Assembly: GCF_004152845.1 (NCBI RefSeq)
Contig: NZ_SEON01000001.1
Span: forward strand, 682,001-746,000
Direction of reading: 5' to 3'
From: Sphingobium fuliginis
GTDB taxonomy: Bacteria; Pseudomonadota; Alphaproteobacteria; Sphingomonadales; Sphingomonadaceae
DNA length: 64,000 nucleotides
Shown here: piece by piece, positions 7,714-17,480 of the stretch
How the letters are laid out: each line of letters opens with the position of its first letter
Numbering within the stretch: the first letter of the stretch is position 1
Translations under genes and position numbers: made by a program
The notes under the pieces: generated by a model
What the model saw: only the letters and a program-made list of their open reading frames with translations
Told to the model about the DNA's origin: nothing
Databases searched by the model: none

Positions 7714-9672
7714 TCAGAATTTTGCGATGGCTTCCTCATCGCAGACAATATCGAACAAGGCGCTGCGCGAAGCCTGGCTCTGTTTCCCTTCCGCTCTCTC
7801 TTCCCGCTCAGAGCTGAGCTGCGCCGGCACTTCGTTGGTCTGGGCATAGTGGCGCATGAACGTGCGCATGACGTGGGCAACGCCCTCCTCGCGTACCTCA
7901 CGCAGATCGTCTGCGAAATAGGCGCCCCTGCTGTACGATCCGGTAATGATCTCATACGATGGGAAATAATCGACGTGATCGTATTTGCGCCACATCTCAT
8001 CCGCCACGACACGCAGCACCGCCTTACTATAGGTTGTCGACACCAGTGCATGACGATGTTCAAACGTAGCGATGAGCGGCACCGGCGAAACAGTCAATAT
8101 GATACGGCAGGCCGGGTTGAGACGCTTCAAGTGGGCGATCACCTCGTGCAGATCCTGCCGGATAGAATCCACGTCAAAGTTAATAAATTCGTACCGGGTC
8201 TCGTCCATTATTCCGCCCGCAACACCGGGGGCAAGTGGGAAGACGGCGCCATCACTGCGTGACCGCCAACCCTCGGTCAACCCAAGGGTAAAGACGAAAA
8301 TGTCCATTTCACGCAACATGGTGCGGACGGCTTTATAGTGCACATCACGCGAAGCATGCAGAGCCTGCTCATCAGCATAACCGTTTGGCTCTATCTGCGG
8401 TCGGTACGGATCGACAAGGCCATGTCCCTCTTTGGCCAGCCATGCAGCCTCTTCGGGACAATAAGCGCCCTCTACCCGCTCGATGAGCTGGAGCAGCTGG
8501 CGCACTGTGTAGATGTTGCCAAAGCGGGCGCTAAAAACGCCATAATTGCACGCCTTGGCTTCCTCCTCCTCCATCCCGATGGGCGGAGATTCCGGTACGT
8601 AATAATAGAAACCGCTTGCCTTTAGGGTGCGGGCGATGTGCTGTGCGAAACAACTTCCTGCAGTGGCGACCTTGTCCTGCGGCATAATCAGGAATTTTGG
8701 ACCAACGACCGGGTCCATATCCTCGGGCTGCGGCCTAGCTACCGAATTTTTCCAGAACTGCACCTTGTCGGCCCCTGCATAAGGATTGCCAACGGCCGGA
8801 ACTTTCGGGGCCGAACTGCGCAGGCCCAGCTTCTCGGCAAACCCGCTGATGTCAACGTTGAGGGACTCCAATGTCTCGCGATCGTAATTTGCGAAAGTAT
8901 CATAAGAAGCGCGCACGAAATCGCGTAATTCTAGCGTACCGTGAGGATCATTTATCTTGAATGCGGTGCTGCCGCGCAAGCCAAGCCTCTCGGCGATTTC
9001 CGGATAGATGGGCCAGATTGGCTGAGCCTTGAGCGGGTCAACGAGATATTCGTGCTTGCTTTCGGCAAAGTAGAACATGCCGACGCGCTGGAGCAACTCA
9101 CGGGCGATGTCTTCCATCACGGCAAGCGTTGGGTGATTGCTCGAGTACATAAACGCCTTGCCACGGCTCCACTTTTCTAGCAGCCCACCAAGTGGCATCT
9201 GGCAGGCGTCGCCCTCGCTCAGCAATTGTCGGCGCGAGTCCTGCCATTGGTCGAAATAGCCAAGCCGGGCATAAACGTCGGCATTGTAAAAGGTCACAAT
9301 TTCGTCGAGCGGAATACCCTCGCGATAGCCGAACACCGCCAAAGCCGAATTGTAAATATAGAGCGGCCCCAATAACGTTTCGATGTCGCCTCCTAAATTC
9401 CGCCCACGTACGAAAGTGAGGTCTGGATGATAGGCAGAGAAGGTGATGTTCGGGAAATAAGTAACCTTGTGTGCCAGCTCTGCGGGCACCATGGAGCGTA
9501 GCTGCAAGTGGGAGAAGATGAAGGCGCTATTTTCCAGAATGGCGCGCAATTGTGTAGGATTCGCCATGACCTCATGGATCATGTAGTGGTCGATCTCGAA
9601 GCCATGATTGAGCGCGGCAATGCAAGTCGCCAGGCTGTCCTTCTGGCAATTGGCGATAATGGAAAGACGCAT
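7714..9672 (-). CDS. WcbI-like / GSCFA-domain fusion, capsule modification protein
   Basis: Protein of 652 residues with two parts. Residues ~1-290 start with the short N-terminal strand and NCQ motif (IIANCQKDS) of WcbI-type polysaccharide-modifying proteins, a predicted acetyltransferase/hydrolase family. Residues ~325-640 are a GSCFA domain, with the defining GSCFA at 339-343, the downstream FTLGLTEGW and SPVPLIATF segments, and a terminal CDEEA. GSCFA proteins resemble SGNH hydrolases/acyltransferases. The likely role is acyl decoration of the capsule sugar, inferred from family and position. It is the last gene of the kpsE-to-here operon, 8 bp after the reductase, with an AGGAG box 5 nt before the ATG. 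The 3' end lies a few bases from an IS110 remnant, so the C-terminus could be slightly altered. Confidence 0.75.
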   Translation of the reverse strand: MRLSIIANCQKDSLATCIAALNHGFEIDHYMIHEVMANPTQLRAILENSAFIFSHLQLRSMVPAELAHKVTYFPNITFSAYHPDLTFVRGRNLGGDIETLLGPLYIYNSALAVFGYREGIPLDEIVTFYNADVYARLGYFDQWQDSRRQLLSEGDACQMPLGGLLEKWSRGKAFMYSSNHPTLAVMEDIARELLQRVGMFYFAESKHEYLVDPLKAQPIWPIYPEIAERLGLRGSTAFKINDPHGTLELRDFVRASYDTFANYDRETLESLNVDISGFAEKLGLRSSAPKVPAVGNPYAGADKVQFWKNSVARPQPEDMDPVVGPKFLIMPQDKVATAGSCFAQHIARTLKASGFYYYVPESPPIGMEEEEAKACNYGVFSARFGNIYTVRQLLQLIERVEGAYCPEEAAWLAKEGHGLVDPYRPQIEPNGYADEQALHASRDVHYKAVRTMLREMDIFVFTLGLTEGWRSRSDGAVFPLAPGVAGGIMDETRYEFINFDVDSIRQDLHEVIAHLKRLNPACRIILTVSPVPLIATFEHRHALVSTTYSKAVLRVVADEMWRKYDHVDYFPSYEIITGSYSRGAYFADDLREVREEGVAHVMRTFMRHYAQTNEVPAQLSSEREERAEGKQSQASRSALFDIVCDEEAIAKF

Positions 9673-9680
9673 GATGACTC

Positions 9681-10577
9681 CTAAACGTTAGCCTTGGCCG
9701 CGAGCATGCGACGCAAGGAATCCTCCAGCCTAAGCCCGTTAATCGGCCCCTGTGTAAGTGCTTCCAGTTTGACCACATCGCCGAGCAGACGCCATACCTC
9801 ATTCTTACGAACTAAAGCTGGATTGACCTGCACACCAATCTCGTGTCCGGTTATCTCAGTCAATATGCCGAGAAGTTCCTGTATGGAAACGGGGCGTCCA
9901 GTGCACAAATTGCAAACCTCCCCGATCGCTGCCGGATTAAATGTTAGTTTTGCAATCAGATTGCATGCATCATAAATATCAATGTAATCGCGAAATACGT
10001 TGATGTTTCCAAGATAAACGTCAGGCAAACGGTCATGAAAAGCGTTAACAAGTTTGGGCATTATAAACTCGCCCGACTGCGACTCACCAATGATGTTGAA
10101 GGGACGAATAATCGTATAATTGATACGCTCAGCATGGTTCATCAGAACCCGCTCGGCGCAAAACTTACTCATCCCATAGTGGTGCACCGGTTTTGGGCAT
10201 AGTGCTTCGTGAAGGAGGTCAGTGTCCTGATTTCCATAGACGCCGGCCGTGCTAATGAACATGAACCGCGCCTGATGAGGCAAAGCCAACGTAGCGTGAA
10301 TCATGTTCTCGGTGCCAACCGTATTGACCCTGTAGTAGTCCTGAGCGGCCGACGAAGTAACACTGGAAATCGCTGCGCAATGTATCACGATTTCCGGTTG
10401 CACCCTATGGAAAATATCCTCGACTGCGAGCTGGTCACGGATATCGCAATAGAAGATCGGAGCATCGACCTGCGCCCGGTTGGCAGTTCCGAACACCTCA
10501 TGTCCCATTTTCTCAAAATGCCGGAACAGGTGTTTCCCTAAGAATCCAGTAGCCCCAGTGAGAAGAATACGCGCCAT
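9681..10577 (-). CDS. rmd: NAD(P)-dependent sugar epimerase/reductase, probable GDP-4-keto-6-deoxymannose reductase
   Basis: Short-chain dehydrogenase of 298 residues. The Rossmann motif TGATGFLG is at residues 7-14, the catalytic Tyr-x-x-x-Lys is in HHYGMSKFCAE, and the matching Ser/Thr lies in FISTAGVYG. Size and the RPFNIIG segment fit the extended SDR group that acts on nucleotide sugars. Because gmd lies two genes upstream in the same operon, the most economical role is reduction of GDP-4-keto-6-deoxy-D-mannose to GDP-D-rhamnose (Rmd). A GDP-fucose synthase (Fcl) is larger and epimerising, and looks less likely. The precise substrate is inference; the symbol is provisional. Confidence 0.7.
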   Translation of the reverse strand: MARILLTGATGFLGKHLFRHFEKMGHEVFGTANRAQVDAPIFYCDIRDQLAVEDIFHRVQPEIVIHCAAISSVTSSAAQDYYRVNTVGTENMIHATLALPHQARFMFISTAGVYGNQDTDLLHEALCPKPVHHYGMSKFCAERVLMNHAERINYTIIRPFNIIGESQSGEFIMPKLVNAFHDRLPDVYLGNINVFRDYIDIYDACNLIAKLTFNPAAIGEVCNLCTGRPVSIQELLGILTEITGHEIGVQVNPALVRKNEVWRLLGDVVKLEALTQGPINGLRLEDSLRRMLAAKANV

Positions 10578-10599
10578 AATCCGGGATTTCCTCTCTGCC

Positions 10600-13500
10600 T
10601 TATGTCGTCACGTCCGAAGTCGCTTTGACCGATCCGCTAAACAGGGAGTCGTAAGCCGCGTAGAGCTTGTCCTTTAGCATTTCAGTCGCTTCCTCCCAAG
10701 AAACTGGGTGCCATTCGCTTTTGATCCGCTCTTCCCAGGAAATCAGCTTATCCGGATGGTTGGCATAGAACGCGATCCGTTCAGCCCAGGCTGCTGCATC
10801 GAGCGGGTGGATAAATTCCACGAAGTCCCCACCCCGCTCACGCAGCGGAGGCGTGTCCGATGCCAAGCAGAATTTGCCGTAGGACAGACTTTCCGGCAGT
10901 GGCAGGCTCCACCCCTCATAGAAGCTTGGAAGCAGCGTGAAGCGCGAATGGCGGTAAAGAGTATCCAGCCCTTCGTCGCTCGGGTTGACAGTGATAATCT
11001 TGCCCTTGACCCGATTGTCCGAAGCCAGCGTGGTAAGAAAATCGTCGTTGTTCCAGCCTGGTTTGCCTACGAAGACCATCTGGAGGGGCTTCTTCAACAT
11101 CTCGCGCTGCTGCATCAGCAGGTAAGCGCGATAGAGCGTCTCATGGTTCTTGCGCGGTTCCAGCGTGCCGACCGCCAGCACGAAATCCGAATTGATGCCT
11201 ATTCCATTGAGATAAGAATGGTCGTGTTGCAGATTGGCCGACATGTTGGGCGTAATGTCGAAGCCGAGCATTACCGCATCGCCCTTGGGCATTTTCCATC
11301 CGCGCCGTTTCTGTAGTGCTTCGCCATCGCGCTGCGCGGTGAAGCCACCATAGGCGAGGTAGTCAAAATTGTTCGAGACAAAGTCGCAGAACGGCTCGTA
11401 CCCGTCGACCGTCTCGGACTTGTGGATTTGCGGCCAGTCGGATGGGGTGAAATCGTGCATGAAGTGGGCAAGCAGCGTGTTGCCCTCCTTGGGGCGGAGG
11501 CCATTAACCAAGTGCGTATAAGTCAATTGGGGCTTACCGCTCTTGTCGTAGAAACCGAAATCAATGCCTGAGAAGAATGCGATCGACCCTGCAGGGAAGG
11601 CTTCAAGATAAGCCGGACTCTGGCGCGGGTCAGGGATATTGCGCAGCGGGCTACGGAATGACTTCCCTTCCCGCTCGTGTTGATTCCAGAAGTTATTGAA
11701 ATGGTTGTAGGATTGACTGAGATCCTTGCTCTCGTCCATCCATGCTAAATAGGACGGGTCGATCTCGAAGAAATGTCCGTTGTCCGATGCGAAGAACCGC
11801 GTCGAAGGCGCGATCTCGCGAAGAGTCTTGGCGTACATCAATTCCACCCGGGTGACACCCGTGAGCGAACTATTCCAATTGAGGTAGCTCAGCGTGAGAT
11901 CCATCCATATCACCGGAGGCTTGCGAGCACGGCTGCCTGAGAGATGCTCATCATAAAGCTCAACCAGATTATGGTAAGCTAAGCCCGCTGCATCAGACCA
12001 AGTCGTCATCTGCCACTGGGTTGCAATACTCTGTTCGCTCGCAGCCAGCTTTTGATGATTTTGGGCGTAGTCGATAATAGCACGTGCCCAAGCCATGATG
12101 TCGATCGGATCGATGAACTCAGCCAAGTCAGCGCCAGTTTCACGCAGCGGTGGCGTATCCGCGCACAGACACAGCTTTCCATAGGCAAAGCTTTCGGGAA
12201 GTGTCAGGCTCCAGCCTTCGTAGAAACTGGGGAGCAACGTAAACAGGCAATTGCGGTACAGCGCCGATAGCTGGTCATCGCTCGGAGTGCGCCGCAGGAT
12301 ACGATCCTTCACCCGCGGATCTCGAGCCATTTGATCGTTGAGATTGTGGATGCGATGCCCGTTTTGGCCGCATATCACTAATTGTGGGAGTGGGACCGGA
12401 GAAATATCCTGGGCCAGCAGATACGCACGGTAGAGCGTGTTATAGTTCTTGCGCGGCTCGGCAGTGCCAACGGCCAGCATGAATGGCTTGGTGACGCCCA
12501 TCTCTGAAAGCACGGTGACATCATCCGCTCTGCCCGCAACCTCGACTATATCGGACCCGAAGCGGATCGCGCGTCCGGGCAACGTCGGCCACTTGCGCTT
12601 ACGCTGCCAAGCCTCAACGTCCCGCTTGGTATTCTCTCCACCGAATAGCAGGAAATCACAATTGTATGAAATCCATTTTAGGTATTTCTCAAACTCGTCT
12701 CGATCGCTTTTCGCATAGAAATGCTCCGTTTCAGGACGAAGCATGATAATGTCATAGACAAGATACCCCAGTGCGACATTAGGCAACTGCTCCTTGAGCG
12801 TCGAGAACAGGCGTTCCTTCTGAGAATCTTTCCAGCCCATTGAGAAAATTAGGTCATTCTCTCCATAAGGGTGAAAGAAAGCGTCAGTATCGGGAATTTC
12901 CACCTGCACTTTATGCGCTTCACCGCCCTTGCGGCCAAAAAATTCCATATAGGCTTCGGCGACATTCTCAGCCTGAAGGAGCCATCGCAGTTGGCTTTCG
13001 TCGATCTCTGCAAAGCCATGGTTCGCTTGCATTGAGAAGCGCAAGGCAGGGTATATTTTTTTGAGATTGCACGCCATCTCGAGTTCGGCACGGATGATCC
13101 CAACGACCCCCGAAGTCCATTGAAGCGACGTAGTGAGATCGAACCAGAAACTGCGGAACCGCTGCCCGCCTTCGGGACGAACCGCACGGACCTGCATCGC
13201 CCACTTCTCGGCCGTTACTGGGACGATTTGATAAGGATTGGAGGATGGGGACGGCGCGGGCACAGTTCCTGCAATCATCGCGACGGACTGAGATGACGTA
13301 GCATTATCCGCGATTATAACTGGAACGGGCAACCGTGAACCGCTCTTGAACAGCCCCTTGAACATCCTAAATGCGGAGGATTTGCGATGACGTGCAGCAT
13401 TCACTAGGGCAGAGTGATGCAGCCCCTTAGACTTGCACTCATCGCTTTCCGCAAACTGGATCAGCATAGTAAGCTTGGACCTTCCCTTAGCAAGAAGATC

Positions 13501-13638
13501 AAGGTGATGCAGCAGCCCCCCCTCGTCTGCTTCCCGATTGAGAATCAGCCGATAGCAAGCCTTCACGAATTCCGTGCCGTCCTTAGCAAGGAGTCTGTCC
13601 AGCCCAACGTCACCCACATTAACCATCCACTTCGCCAT
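10600..13638 (-). CDS. Double GT4 glycosyltransferase with N-terminal DUF4214-like domain
   Basis: Protein of 1012 residues made of three blocks. Residues ~20-65 (VKACYRLILNREADEGGLLH, then a helix with AESDE) resemble DUF4214. Two successive GT4-type glycosyltransferases follow. Each has its own acceptor half beginning with W-x-D-L-T, an AVGT-x-EPRKN nucleotide-binding start of the second Rossmann fold, and a catalytic EGW-x-x-x-x-PES motif (LLPSFYEGWSLTLPES and LLPSFYEGWSLPLPES). The two halves are clearly homologous to one another, so the gene arose by tandem duplication. It could add two sugars, possibly alternating linkages of the repeat unit. It lies between gmd and the reductase in the capsule operon; donor is probably a GDP-sugar, which is inference. 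Confidence 0.85.
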   Translation of the reverse strand: MAKWMVNVGDVGLDRLLAKDGTEFVKACYRLILNREADEGGLLHHLDLLAKGRSKLTMLIQFAESDECKSKGLHHSALVNAARHRKSSAFRMFKGLFKSGSRLPVPVIIADNATSSQSVAMIAGTVPAPSPSSNPYQIVPVTAEKWAMQVRAVRPEGGQRFRSFWFDLTTSLQWTSGVVGIIRAELEMACNLKKIYPALRFSMQANHGFAEIDESQLRWLLQAENVAEAYMEFFGRKGGEAHKVQVEIPDTDAFFHPYGENDLIFSMGWKDSQKERLFSTLKEQLPNVALGYLVYDIIMLRPETEHFYAKSDRDEFEKYLKWISYNCDFLLFGGENTKRDVEAWQRKRKWPTLPGRAIRFGSDIVEVAGRADDVTVLSEMGVTKPFMLAVGTAEPRKNYNTLYRAYLLAQDISPVPLPQLVICGQNGHRIHNLNDQMARDPRVKDRILRRTPSDDQLSALYRNCLFTLLPSFYEGWSLTLPESFAYGKLCLCADTPPLRETGADLAEFIDPIDIMAWARAIIDYAQNHQKLAASEQSIATQWQMTTWSDAAGLAYHNLVELYDEHLSGSRARKPPVIWMDLTLSYLNWNSSLTGVTRVELMYAKTLREIAPSTRFFASDNGHFFEIDPSYLAWMDESKDLSQSYNHFNNFWNQHEREGKSFRSPLRNIPDPRQSPAYLEAFPAGSIAFFSGIDFGFYDKSGKPQLTYTHLVNGLRPKEGNTLLAHFMHDFTPSDWPQIHKSETVDGYEPFCDFVSNNFDYLAYGGFTAQRDGEALQKRRGWKMPKGDAVMLGFDITPNMSANLQHDHSYLNGIGINSDFVLAVGTLEPRKNHETLYRAYLLMQQREMLKKPLQMVFVGKPGWNNDDFLTTLASDNRVKGKIITVNPSDEGLDTLYRHSRFTLLPSFYEGWSLPLPESLSYGKFCLASDTPPLRERGGDFVEFIHPLDAAAWAERIAFYANHPDKLISWEERIKSEWHPVSWEEATEMLKDKLYAAYDSLFSGSVKATSDVTT

Positions 13639-13723
13639 CTAGGGAATCCATCAACACCATCGTCGATACGTTCATCAGCGATCGACACAGTATGCTGGGC
13701 CACTGTAACGGTGGCCCAGCAGA

Positions 13724-14758
13724 TTAGAAGGAAAAGCCTCGCATGTTACGGGCGAGATCAGCATCGACCATCATTTTGCACATCTGTTCAAGCGTAGTCT
13801 TGGCTTCCCAGCCCAGCACACGCTTAGCCTTTTCAGCTGAACCGATCAGCAGGTCGACCTCGGCCGGACGGTAGAATTTCTCGTCGATCTGCATCACGTG
13901 ATTACCGGTGGCCGTGTCAATCGCAACCTCATCGAGGCCCTGCCCGCGGAACTCAATCTCCATGTCCGCTGCCTTGAACGTCATACGCACGAAGTCCCGA
14001 ACGGTCTCGGTACGGTTGGTCGCCAGCACAAAGGTGTCGGGCTGGTCAGCTTGGAGCATCATCCACATGCCTTCAATATATTCTTTTGCATATCCCCAGT
14101 CGCGCTGGGCGTCGAGGTTTCCAAGGCTCAGGTACGGCAGCTTACCCAGCTTGATCTTGGCAACGCTGTCAGTGATCTTGCGCGTCACGAACTCGCGACC
14201 GCGCAACGGGCTCTCGTGGTTAAACAGGATACCGCTGGCGCCGAAAATATCGTAGCTTTCCCGATAGTTAACCGTTATCCAGTGCGCATAGAGCTTGGCT
14301 ACACCATAAGGGCTACGCGGATAGAAAGGCGTATCCTCTGCTTGAGGGACAGCCTGTACCTTACCGAACATTTCCGAGGTGCTCGCTTGATAGAAACGCA
14401 CCTTACGATTGGTAAGCCGGATAGCCTCGAGCAAATTGAGACAGCCGATGCCCGTGATCTTCGCGGTCGTAGTCGGCTGTTCGAAGCTGACCCCAACGAA
14501 GCTCTGCGCCGCAAGGTTGTAGATCTCATCCGGCTCCACGGTCTGGACTAGATGTAGATTCGCGCCAAGATCTGTCAGGTCATACTGAAGAAGCTCAAGG
14601 TTGGGATCGTCTTGAATTCCCAATTCCTCAATCCGCCAGAAATTGACCGAACTGGACCGTCGATACGTTCCATAAACCTTATAGCCTTTGGACAGAAGAA
14701 ACTGCGCAAGATAAGCACCATCTTGACCAGTAATGCCCGTAATAATAGCTTTCTTCAT
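13724..14758 (-). CDS. gmd: GDP-mannose 4,6-dehydratase
   Basis: Converts GDP-D-mannose to GDP-4-keto-6-deoxy-D-mannose. The N-terminal [14 protein letters not shown] motif is diagnostic for Gmd. The catalytic Ser/Thr-Glu in [10 protein letters not shown] and the Tyr-x-x-x-Lys in [12 protein letters not shown] are present, with the typical HESPLRG and [10 protein letters not shown] segments. Length of 344 residues is standard. It starts 1 bp from the stop of the upstream glycosyltransferase gene. Together with manC/manB upstream of the locus and the reductase at 9,681 it forms a complete route from mannose-6-phosphate to a GDP-6-deoxyhexose. Confidence 0.96.
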   Translation of the reverse strand: MKKAIITGITGQDGAYLAQFLLSKGYKVYGTYRRSSSVNFWRIEELGIQDDPNLELLQYDLTDLGANLHLVQTVEPDEIYNLAAQSFVGVSFEQPTTTAKITGIGCLNLLEAIRLTNRKVRFYQASTSEMFGKVQAVPQAEDTPFYPRSPYGVAKLYAHWITVNYRESYDIFGASGILFNHESPLRGREFVTRKITDSVAKIKLGKLPYLSLGNLDAQRDWGYAKEYIEGMWMMLQADQPDTFVLATNRTETVRDFVRMTFKAADMEIEFRGQGLDEVAIDTATGNHVMQIDEKFYRPAEVDLLIGSAEKAKRVLGWEAKTTLEQMCKMMVDADLARNMRGFSF

Positions 14759-14759
14759 A

Positions 14760-16052
14760 CTATTCCAAAATTCCCTCTTTATGCGGGACCTCGCGTTCCT
14801 TAATCGATAAGCAAGATAAGATGTCTATGAAGGAATCCTTCCAAGTCGGAATCGGATTTTCACGCTCCGATGTAGCGATGGCGCCATGATCCAGCCATCC
14901 TCTGATGGAGCCGGCTAAGGCCGGAGCAGCATCTTGCGAAAAGTAGGTCACCTTTGCAAGATTCATTGCGCGAAAGACCGGCAAGTCTCGTGCCAGCACG
15001 GGAACACCGTGCGCCAGCGCCTCTACCAGTGGCAGGCCAAAGCCTTCGGCCAGAGAGGGAACGATCACGCCATGTGCTAGGGCATAGAGATGGCTGAGGA
15101 ATTCGTCGCTGGCGTTGTCGAACCAGAAGAACCGTCGCCCAGCTTCTGGATGCGCGCGAATTTGCGCCTGCAGAGCCTCGGTCCGCCAACCTACACGGCC
15201 AACGAAGACCAACGACAGGTCATCGTATGAGCGCTCTTGCCAAAGCAGATTGAAGGCGGGCAGCAGACATGCATGGCCCTTGCGCGGCTCAATAGTACCG
15301 ACCACAAGCAGTGTACGCCGCTTGGCAAATTCGGTGAGCAGCGGTACGGCATCAGCGGGCAATCCCGTCGTGGGCGCGGAGCTGCTGATGTCACTTCCAA
15401 GGCGCATATAATCGATTTGCAGTCGAGCGTTACCGCGCCATGGTCGCGCTGCAACCCAGGCTGCAAGCTTTTGCGCGACATCCTGCGAGATGCAGATGAT
15501 CCGGTCGCTCCGCCGTGTGACAACCCTCAGCCAGCGCCGGTAGTTGCGTCGTGTTTTTGGATTGAACCAGTCCGGGCGTTGCTCCGGCAGCAGATCGTAC
15601 ATCACTGTAGCAATGAGGCAGCCATTCCGCCGCCATCGCGTGATCTGCCGTCGATGGCGCGGTAGGATGTTCGCTGCAAGATCCAGACCCAGAAAGATGT
15701 CCCCTTCCCCGGCTTCCACCGAGCCGGATGGCATCACAACCGGAGGGGATCTTCCCAATAGAAGAGAAGCATCCCAATCCACGTAAGCATAGCTGTCTTT
15801 GCGCGTTGCGAAGACTGGCCGCACTACATAGCCTGCGAGGTCCGCGTCCAGCAGCGCGCTCAACAGCGCACGCACGACACGCTGAATTCCTGTCTGGGAG
15901 TCGTTACGTACTATGACGGAGACATCGACTAGCAATTGACGCGTTGAAAGTTCGCGAAGCGGCCCTTCCGGCACGGCCTCGTGCCCGTTCAGCAAGCCAT
16001 CGAAAGGTGATAGCATCATCGCGGCTACCTCACTGCGCGAGGTAGAATTCAT
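14760..16052 (-). CDS. GT4-family capsule glycosyltransferase
   Basis: Protein of 430 residues. The C-terminal half has the GT4 hallmarks: [19 protein letters not shown] (start of the donor-binding fold), LVFVGRVGW, and the catalytic [17 protein letters not shown] motif with two Glu residues eight apart. The N-terminal acceptor half is divergent. It overlaps the end of kpsT by 23 bp and abuts gmd, so it is translationally embedded in the operon. Methionines at residues 12 and 13 are alternative starts that would reduce the overlap. Donor and acceptor are unknown; retaining mannosyl- or rhamnosyl-transfer is likely from context. Confidence 0.85.
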   Translation of the reverse strand: MNSTSRSEVAAMMLSPFDGLLNGHEAVPEGPLRELSTRQLLVDVSVIVRNDSQTGIQRVVRALLSALLDADLAGYVVRPVFATRKDSYAYVDWDASLLLGRSPPVVMPSGSVEAGEGDIFLGLDLAANILPRHRRQITRWRRNGCLIATVMYDLLPEQRPDWFNPKTRRNYRRWLRVVTRRSDRIICISQDVAQKLAAWVAARPWRGNARLQIDYMRLGSDISSSAPTTGLPADAVPLLTEFAKRRTLLVVGTIEPRKGHACLLPAFNLLWQERSYDDLSLVFVGRVGWRTEALQAQIRAHPEAGRRFFWFDNASDEFLSHLYALAHGVIVPSLAEGFGLPLVEALAHGVPVLARDLPVFRAMNLAKVTYFSQDAAPALAGSIRGWLDHGAIATSERENPIPTWKDSFIDILSCLSIKEREVPHKEGILE

Positions 16053-16677
16053 AGGCTTCTGGGACGTTATCGAACATCGTCAGGTTCGCATCGCTGAGAA
16101 CAGCCGCCCGTTGGCAATGTGCCTGGATATAATTGATGTCGTGCGATACGAAGATCATTGCTCTATCAGCACGACGCTCGAACAATTCAACGTGACATTT
16201 GTCATGGAAGCGCTGATCGCCAACTGCGATGATCTCATCAATGAGAAAACAATCGAATTCAATGGTCATCGAAATTGCGAAGGCCAGACGTGCCAGCATG
16301 CCTGACGAATAGCTGCCGACTGGCTCGCGCAGATAGCGGCCGAGTTCGGAGAATTCCTCCACAAACGGTACTTTCGATTCAGGATCAACGCCGTAGACCC
16401 GGCAAATAAATCGCAAGTTATCGAGGCCAGTAAGCGACGTCTGGAAAGCGCCGCCAAACGCCAGTGGCCAAGATACCGACATTTGCCGGTGGATGTGCCC
16501 GCGAGTAGGATTCTCCACACCGCTGAGGAGGCGAATAATCGTGGATTTGCCGGCACCGTTGCGGCCTAGGATGCCAAGTTTTTCACCAGGGTGGACGTCG
16601 AAATTGACATCGCGCAACACTACTTTCAGTCCGCTACGGGTATGATAGCTTTTAGAGACGTCGCGGATGGTTATCAT
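16030..16677 (-). CDS. kpsT: Capsule polysaccharide export ABC transporter, ATP-binding subunit (KpsT-type)
   Basis: Drives export of the finished polysaccharide across the inner membrane with KpsM. Walker [10 protein letters not shown] near residue 38, signature motif [12 protein letters not shown], Walker [10 protein letters not shown] and the switch His in FVSHD are all seen. Length is 215 residues, the size of KpsT and of Wzt without its C-terminal carbohydrate-binding domain, which points to a capsule rather than an O-antigen transporter. It overlaps kpsM by 4 bp. Confidence 0.93.
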   Translation of the reverse strand: MITIRDVSKSYHTRSGLKVVLRDVNFDVHPGEKLGILGRNGAGKSTIIRLLSGVENPTRGHIHRQMSVSWPLAFGGAFQTSLTGLDNLRFICRVYGVDPESKVPFVEEFSELGRYLREPVGSYSSGMLARLAFAISMTIEFDCFLIDEIIAVGDQRFHDKCHVELFERRADRAMIFVSHDINYIQAHCQRAAVLSDANLTMFDNVPEAYEFYLAQ

Positions 16678-17474
16678 TTGGGAACTACCGTACGGCTGAC
16701 TTGTCGCAACTTGGCAAGGCTCAGCAGCGTGAGGACGCTGTTGCAGGCGATAACGTAAGAGACGCTGTAGTGCGCGGTGAACAGAGAACCGAAATAGCCG
16801 TCACGCAGATATTCCACGCAATTGAGCATAGGCAGATAGAGCAGCAGATTACGCGGGCCTTCCGGGACAATCTCCAGCAGGAAACCCGCTCCCGACAGTG
16901 GGAACAGCAAATAAGCTGTTGGATGCCAGAACTTTTCGACCAGCTCATAGTGTTCCGACAAAGCTCCCAGCAGAATGGCAAGAGCCATGCCAAACCACGC
17001 CAGGAGCGCCCAGGCAGCAATGACCTTGAGGATGTCCTCAGGCGGGTCCACCCAACCGATGTAAATGAAGATTAGGCTGAGCAGGAAGAAGGACATCGTT
17101 GCACCAGCAGCTTCCAGCAGAAGGCGGGCGATGAAGATGTCAATAAGCTTAACGTTACGATGATACATCAGCGCCAGATTGGGCTGGATAGACGAGATTG
17201 CGCGCGAGGGCATGTTACGCCACAGCAAAACGGAGGAGTAACCACTTAGCGCAAAAACGGTGATCGGCAGGTCTGAGCCGTGCTTCGCACCCATTATGCT
17301 CCATAGCGCAGTGATGCCCAGCGTGAACATCATCGGTTCCGCGAACATCCAAAGGAAACCGATATTATGGCGTCCGAACCGCGTCAGCGTCTCGCGCATC
17401 AGCAATGCGAAGATCACTCGACGCTGTAACCGCCAGGAGCGCCAGAGCGAGGTTGTGGAGTTGTTCGCAGCCAT
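16674..17474 (-). CDS. kpsM: Capsule polysaccharide export ABC transporter, permease (KpsM-type)
   Basis: ABC-2 type inner-membrane permease of 266 residues with about six hydrophobic segments. The N-terminal amphipathic region ([20 protein letters not shown]) is typical of KpsM/Wzm proteins, followed by [14 protein letters not shown]. Six bp separate it from kpsE upstream and it overlaps kpsT downstream by 4 bp, giving the usual E-M-T order. It forms the membrane channel that works with KpsT and hands the chain to KpsE and KpsD. Confidence 0.92.
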   Translation of the reverse strand: MAANNSTTSLWRSWRLQRRVIFALLMRETLTRFGRHNIGFLWMFAEPMMFTLGITALWSIMGAKHGSDLPITVFALSGYSSVLLWRNMPSRAISSIQPNLALMYHRNVKLIDIFIARLLLEAAGATMSFFLLSLIFIYIGWVDPPEDILKVIAAWALLAWFGMALAILLGALSEHYELVEKFWHPTAYLLFPLSGAGFLLEIVPEGPRNLLLYLPMLNCVEYLRDGYFGSLFTAHYSVSYVIACNSVLTLLSLAKLRQVSRTVVPK

Positions 17475-17480
17475 TGGCGA

